Below, piece by piece: positions 63,401 to 64,000 of a DNA stretch of 64,000 nt. Source of the DNA: Catonia carolina (lineage: Eukaryota > Arthropoda > Insecta > Hemiptera > Achilidae); NCBI GenBank assembly GCA_035578175.1, contig JAQMRL010000001.1:372551720-372615719 (forward strand), read 5' to 3'. Numbering within the stretch: position 1 is the stretch's first letter; every line of letters begins with the position of its first letter. Under the pieces are notes generated by a model. The model searched no databases. It was not told the DNA's origin and worked only from the letters and a program-made list of their open reading frames with translations. Both the position numbers and the translations under genes were made by a program.

Positions 63401-63647
63401 TTTTTATGGACCAGAAACACCAAATAAAATCAGTCCATAAGATATCCCCCATAATATGACTATTGACATCTTACCAGCAGTTTGATCAGGCATTCCAACA
63501 TCACGAGATGTCCACCGACAGAAAAAGCAAGCTAAATAATAATGTTTTGTTGCTGATTTTGCACCATCTTCTGTACTTCTAGAAACAGATGTTGCTCGAA
63601 TGGATAGCGTATGAAAACAGTTCGGACAATCAAAACAAGTTGCACAC
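43378..63647 (-). CDS. DCTN4: Dynactin subunit 4 (p62), all but the N-terminus
   Basis: Dynactin p62 sits in the pointed-end complex of dynactin, the cofactor that links cytoplasmic dynein to cargo. Seven exons on the minus strand: 63475-63647, 60115-60257, 52788-52959, 51139-51322, 48679-48880, 46476-46687, 43378-43642. They sum to 1351 nt and, with two bases from an exon to the right of the window, give a continuous frame of about 449 codons and a TAA. Diagnostic blocks are a Cys-rich zinc-binding region ([14 protein letters not shown] and, later, [16 protein letters not shown]), the PDFQPV block, [40 protein letters not shown] and FQDDP. About 70 N-terminal residues are expected to be missing by comparison with the family. 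All seven splice acceptors end in AG and all six donors begin with GT. Introns of 2.2-7.2 kb carry many transposons. Confidence 0.93.
44800..45240 (+). pseudogene. Non-LTR retrotransposon 3' fragment (RT7)
   Basis: [33 protein letters not shown] and [19 protein letters not shown], with a Lys-rich continuation. Same lineage as RT4 and RT6, A-rich and decayed. It lies in DCTN4 intron sequence in antisense orientation to the gene. Confidence 0.5.
45846..46264 (+). pseudogene. Non-LTR retrotransposon 3' fragment (RT8), open frame
   Basis: A frame of 127 codons without stops: [20 protein letters not shown] (the 'FGHxxRM' position), [31 protein letters not shown] and a C-terminus with [17 protein letters not shown]. 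This is the C-terminal end of a non-LTR ORF2, followed by an A run at about 46262-46273. Its GC content is well above the surrounding intron, a sign of recent arrival. It lacks the catalytic RT domain. Confidence 0.6.
46476..46687 (-). CDS. DCTN4: DCTN4 exon
   Basis: Acceptor CTTTTCCAG, donor GTAAGTTC. Starts in phase 0 and ends two bases into a codon. Encodes [20 protein letters not shown] through [20 protein letters not shown]. Confidence 0.93.
47058..48042. mobile_element. Possible TTAA-flanked element P4 (985 bp)
   Basis: TTAA at 47054-47057 and 48043-48046, with CCCTT inward from the left and AAGGG at the right. Beyond the first five bases the termini (CCCTTCTGGGACTG and CCCTTAGAAGTTGG) match poorly, so this could be chance. 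It lies in a DCTN4 intron. Confidence 0.35.
48470..48600 (-). mobile_element. tRNA-derived SINE, group S1 (inverted)
   Basis: Minus strand: GGTTTGATTCCTGGTCTGG (B box), then TCTGGCAATTTTTCATCAG, the same join as in the copy at 27342 and the fragment at about 21340. Confidence 0.55.
48679..48880 (-). CDS. DCTN4: DCTN4 exon
   Basis: Acceptor TTTATTCCTAG, donor GTATTTT. Encodes [34 protein letters not shown] and [16 protein letters not shown]. Confidence 0.93.
49100..49805. other. DCTN4 intron, nothing recognised
   Basis: No exon, RNA or named repeat recognised. Confidence 0.4.
49979..50365 (+). pseudogene. Transposase N-terminal part (DUF4817-like HTH)
   Basis: Starts [20 protein letters not shown]. 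The HTH region continues with [20 protein letters not shown], a basic linker SSGRRRSG and a second HTH-like part with [17 protein letters not shown] up to [12 protein letters not shown]. This is the arrangement seen in many insect Tc1/mariner-type transposases annotated with DUF4817. After HEKQ the frame shifts at the deletion junction near 50360. Confidence 0.75.
50366..50655 (+). pseudogene. Transposase C-terminal part
   Basis: In another frame from the N-terminal part: [40 protein letters not shown] with the final catalytic Asp region, then [17 protein letters not shown]. About 120 residues containing the first catalytic acids are missing between the two parts, compared with a family length of about 350. 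Confidence 0.75.
51139..51322 (-). CDS. DCTN4: DCTN4 exon
   Basis: Acceptor CTGTTTTAG, donor GTAAGTAC. Encodes [40 protein letters not shown] and [16 protein letters not shown]; the RCRECEHN block is among the most conserved in the family. Confidence 0.95.
51371..51600 (-). repeat. Family A repeat, right-end fragment A7 (inverted)
   Basis: Begins AATCTGGTGTGAAACACTCA, the reverse complement of the family's hairpin end, and runs to GCTCTGTAGAGAAAAA. Only the last 230 bp of the family are kept. It starts only 49 bp upstream of a DCTN4 exon, within the intron next to its acceptor. Confidence 0.85.
51601..52375. other. DCTN4 intron, nothing recognised
   Basis: No exon, RNA or named repeat recognised. 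Confidence 0.4.
52378..52765 (+). repeat. Family B repeat, copy B4
   Basis: CCCATATCAGGCAGGTGGAG start and GGTTCAAACCAGCTTTTCGG end. It runs to within about 25 bp of the donor of the DCTN4 exon at 52788. Confidence 0.8.
52788..52959 (-). CDS. DCTN4: DCTN4 exon
   Basis: Acceptor TTTTTTCCCAG, donor GTATGTA. Encodes [39 protein letters not shown] and TTAPDLTK. Confidence 0.93.
53385..53660. repeat. Foldback repeat in DCTN4 intron
   Basis: Inverted arms of about 85 nt: TCACTTGTTTTT, AATCCTACTTT, ACATGTTT and ACCATCATCAG blocks occur at 53388-53460 and again, reversed, at 53578-53657. Loop of about 120 nt. Class unknown. Confidence 0.6.
54229..54232. repeat. TTAA target duplication, left
   Basis: TTAA adjoining CCCTTCAGTG; its partner is at 57016-57019. 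Other family A copies read GCCTTAATATG here, so TTAA is the pre-insertion site. Confidence 0.9.
54407..54461. repeat. (ATT)n microsatellite
   Basis: About 18 ATT units with one change, inside the piggyBac element. Confidence 0.95.
54699..56429 (-). pseudogene. piggyBac transposase with one in-frame TGA
   Basis: The enzyme cuts and pastes the element at TTAA. The likely start is the ATG at 56429 ([11 protein letters not shown]), giving 576 codons. The frame is open except for TGA at 55446-55448, just before the MDNFYNSP block. An acidic N-terminus is followed by the catalytic domain: [13 protein letters not shown] (Asp at about 246), MDNFYNS (Asp at about 330) and [15 protein letters not shown] (Asp at about 422), so the DDD triad is kept. 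The C-terminal Cys-rich domain has CVVC, CPDC, CLQEC and an HTQLNF end. A single base change in a Trp, Arg or similar codon would create the TGA; readthrough or a sequence error are alternatives. Confidence 0.9.
57710..58940. other. DCTN4 intron, nothing recognised
   Basis: A weak tRNA-like block (GTGGTTAGAATCTTGGCTGG on the minus strand) lies near 58187-58206. Otherwise nothing was seen. Confidence 0.35.
58944..59867 (-). repeat. Family A repeat, copy A9 (inverted)
   Basis: Full-length copy from AATCTGGTGTGAAACACTCA to TATAGGCAAGAGAAAG. The GT tract is only CACACACACAC. Similar in detail to A5 and A6. Confidence 0.9.
60115..60257 (-). CDS. DCTN4: DCTN4 exon
   Basis: Acceptor CTAATTTCAG, donor GTAAGGAT. 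Encodes [20 protein letters not shown], then [18 protein letters not shown] and a basic HTPHRSYYS segment. Confidence 0.92.
60734..61957. mobile_element. piggyBac-type element P5 (1224 bp, no gene)
   Basis: TTAA flanks at 60730-60733 and 61958-61961. Termini CACATTCACTGC and (inverted) CACGTTGACTGC match at 10 of 12. Both subterminal regions are GC-rich and palindromic, including the perfect palindrome TGACGCGGATCCGCGTCA at 61925-61942. No transposase frame is present. Confidence 0.7.
62110..62262 (-). pseudogene. Non-LTR reverse transcriptase fragment (RT9)
   Basis: Minus strand reads [20 protein letters not shown] then [18 protein letters not shown], the N-terminal RT block that corresponds to GKAAGPDNIHVEF in the element at 12560. 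Stops follow (TSIFKGGSQG and later), so it is dead. This is a different part of the gene from all other fragments here. Confidence 0.6.
62400..63000. repeat. Inverted pair of about 65 nt
   Basis: CAGGGAATTTAGATTTGATA, then GTGGCATACAGAAAACGG and AAAAGACC at about 62927-62972 (plus) recurs inverted at about 62408-62462. Both encode [15 protein letters not shown], so the sequence is probably a scrap of a retrotransposon ORF present in two copies. The two copies flank a family A fragment. Confidence 0.55.
62672..62765 (-). repeat. Family A repeat, right-end scrap A10 (inverted)
   Basis: TGTGTGAAACACTCACACTA then CTTTCTCTTCCCAGTGTACA and AATAGTAATGTAGTAATAG. Only the last 90 bp of the family. 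Confidence 0.6.
63010..63470. other. DCTN4 intron, nothing recognised
   Basis: No exon, RNA or named repeat recognised. Confidence 0.4.
63475..63647 (-). CDS. DCTN4: DCTN4 exon: zinc-binding Cys-rich region
   Basis: Acceptor GACATACAG, donor GTAAGATG; begins with the last base of a codon from an exon beyond the window. Encodes [20 protein letters not shown] and [20 protein letters not shown]. The paired CxxC motifs are the zinc-binding part of p62. Confidence 0.95.
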
Positions 63648-64000
63648 CTGTATGACATTAAATAAATTAAGTTACAAAAATATTCAACCAAGTGCAAACT
63701 GGGAGATTGTTACTTAAGACTTAAAAGTAAACTTTTTCATCAAAAACATACAAGTCTAAAGTTTAGAAAAATTTCACTCAACATAAAATTTTTTGATGTT
63801 TTTAATCAATGTTTAAATAATTTACATGACAAAAAATCAGTTAGTATTTCTGGACTTGATAAATAACAAATTTATAACATCAGTACCACACTTTTTACGT
63901 ACTTAAAATCTGAACACCTGTATTAGTCATAATGCGCACAAGTCAGATGTAAAACCAATAAAAAATCTCAATCAAATAATGGAGTTCGGCATGGGTTTTG
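63648..64000. other. DCTN4: DCTN4 intron to window edge
   Basis: No further exon was recognised; the first coding exon or exons must lie to the right. Confidence 0.5.

Overview
The window is nuclear DNA from an animal, very probably an insect. It is strongly AT-rich, genes are split by GT-AG introns of several kb, and non-coding space is packed with transposable elements. A hemipteran would fit the repeat load, but the species cannot be fixed from the sequence. No bacterial, viral, CRISPR or operon structure was seen.

Two host genes are present and converge tail to tail. On the plus strand, the last two coding exons of a rhodopsin-family neuropeptide receptor (35243-35311 and 40383-40640) encode TM6, TM7 and the C-terminal tail; the best match from family knowledge is the insect RYamide / NPY-like receptor. 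On the minus strand, seven exons between 63647 and 43378 encode about 449 residues of dynactin subunit 4 (p62, DCTN4), lacking only the N-terminal part, which lies beyond the right edge. Every DCTN4 splice phase closes and the coding length fits the family.

The first 35 kb hold no confident host gene. They are a mosaic of (i) a roughly 1 kb family 'A' with an internal (GT)n tract, a terminal inverted pair and a 3' hairpin, about ten copies in the window; (ii) a roughly 390 bp family 'B', four copies; (iii) at least three tRNA-derived SINE groups (S1-S3); (iv) many decayed 3' ends of non-LTR retrotransposons and one fairly fresh 5'-truncated copy (12560-14098) with an 11 bp target duplication; (v) a Helitron-like element at about 17396-18400.

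The DNA transposons are the most unusual part. Three mariner-derived elements (17492-17865, 30327-31256, 38029-38957), from two different mariner lineages, are palindromes made of two 3' halves facing each other. A 2783 bp piggyBac element (54233-57015) has intact TTAA duplications and all three catalytic Asp residues, and its frame is broken by a single TGA; it sits inside a copy of family A. Three further elements with TTAA at both ends and matching terminal inverted repeats (34140-34791, 36126-36786, 60734-61957), and a weaker fourth (47058-48042), suggest several piggyBac-type MITE families. Other elements include a Tc1/mariner-type element with a DUF4817-like HTH domain that has lost its catalytic core (49812-50760), a hAT-like MITE (21251-21496), a MITE inside a retrotransposon fragment (26452-26787), and foldback repeats at 4049-4684, 33578-34950 and 53385-53660. 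Most right-hand elements lie in DCTN4 introns and would be transcribed with that gene.
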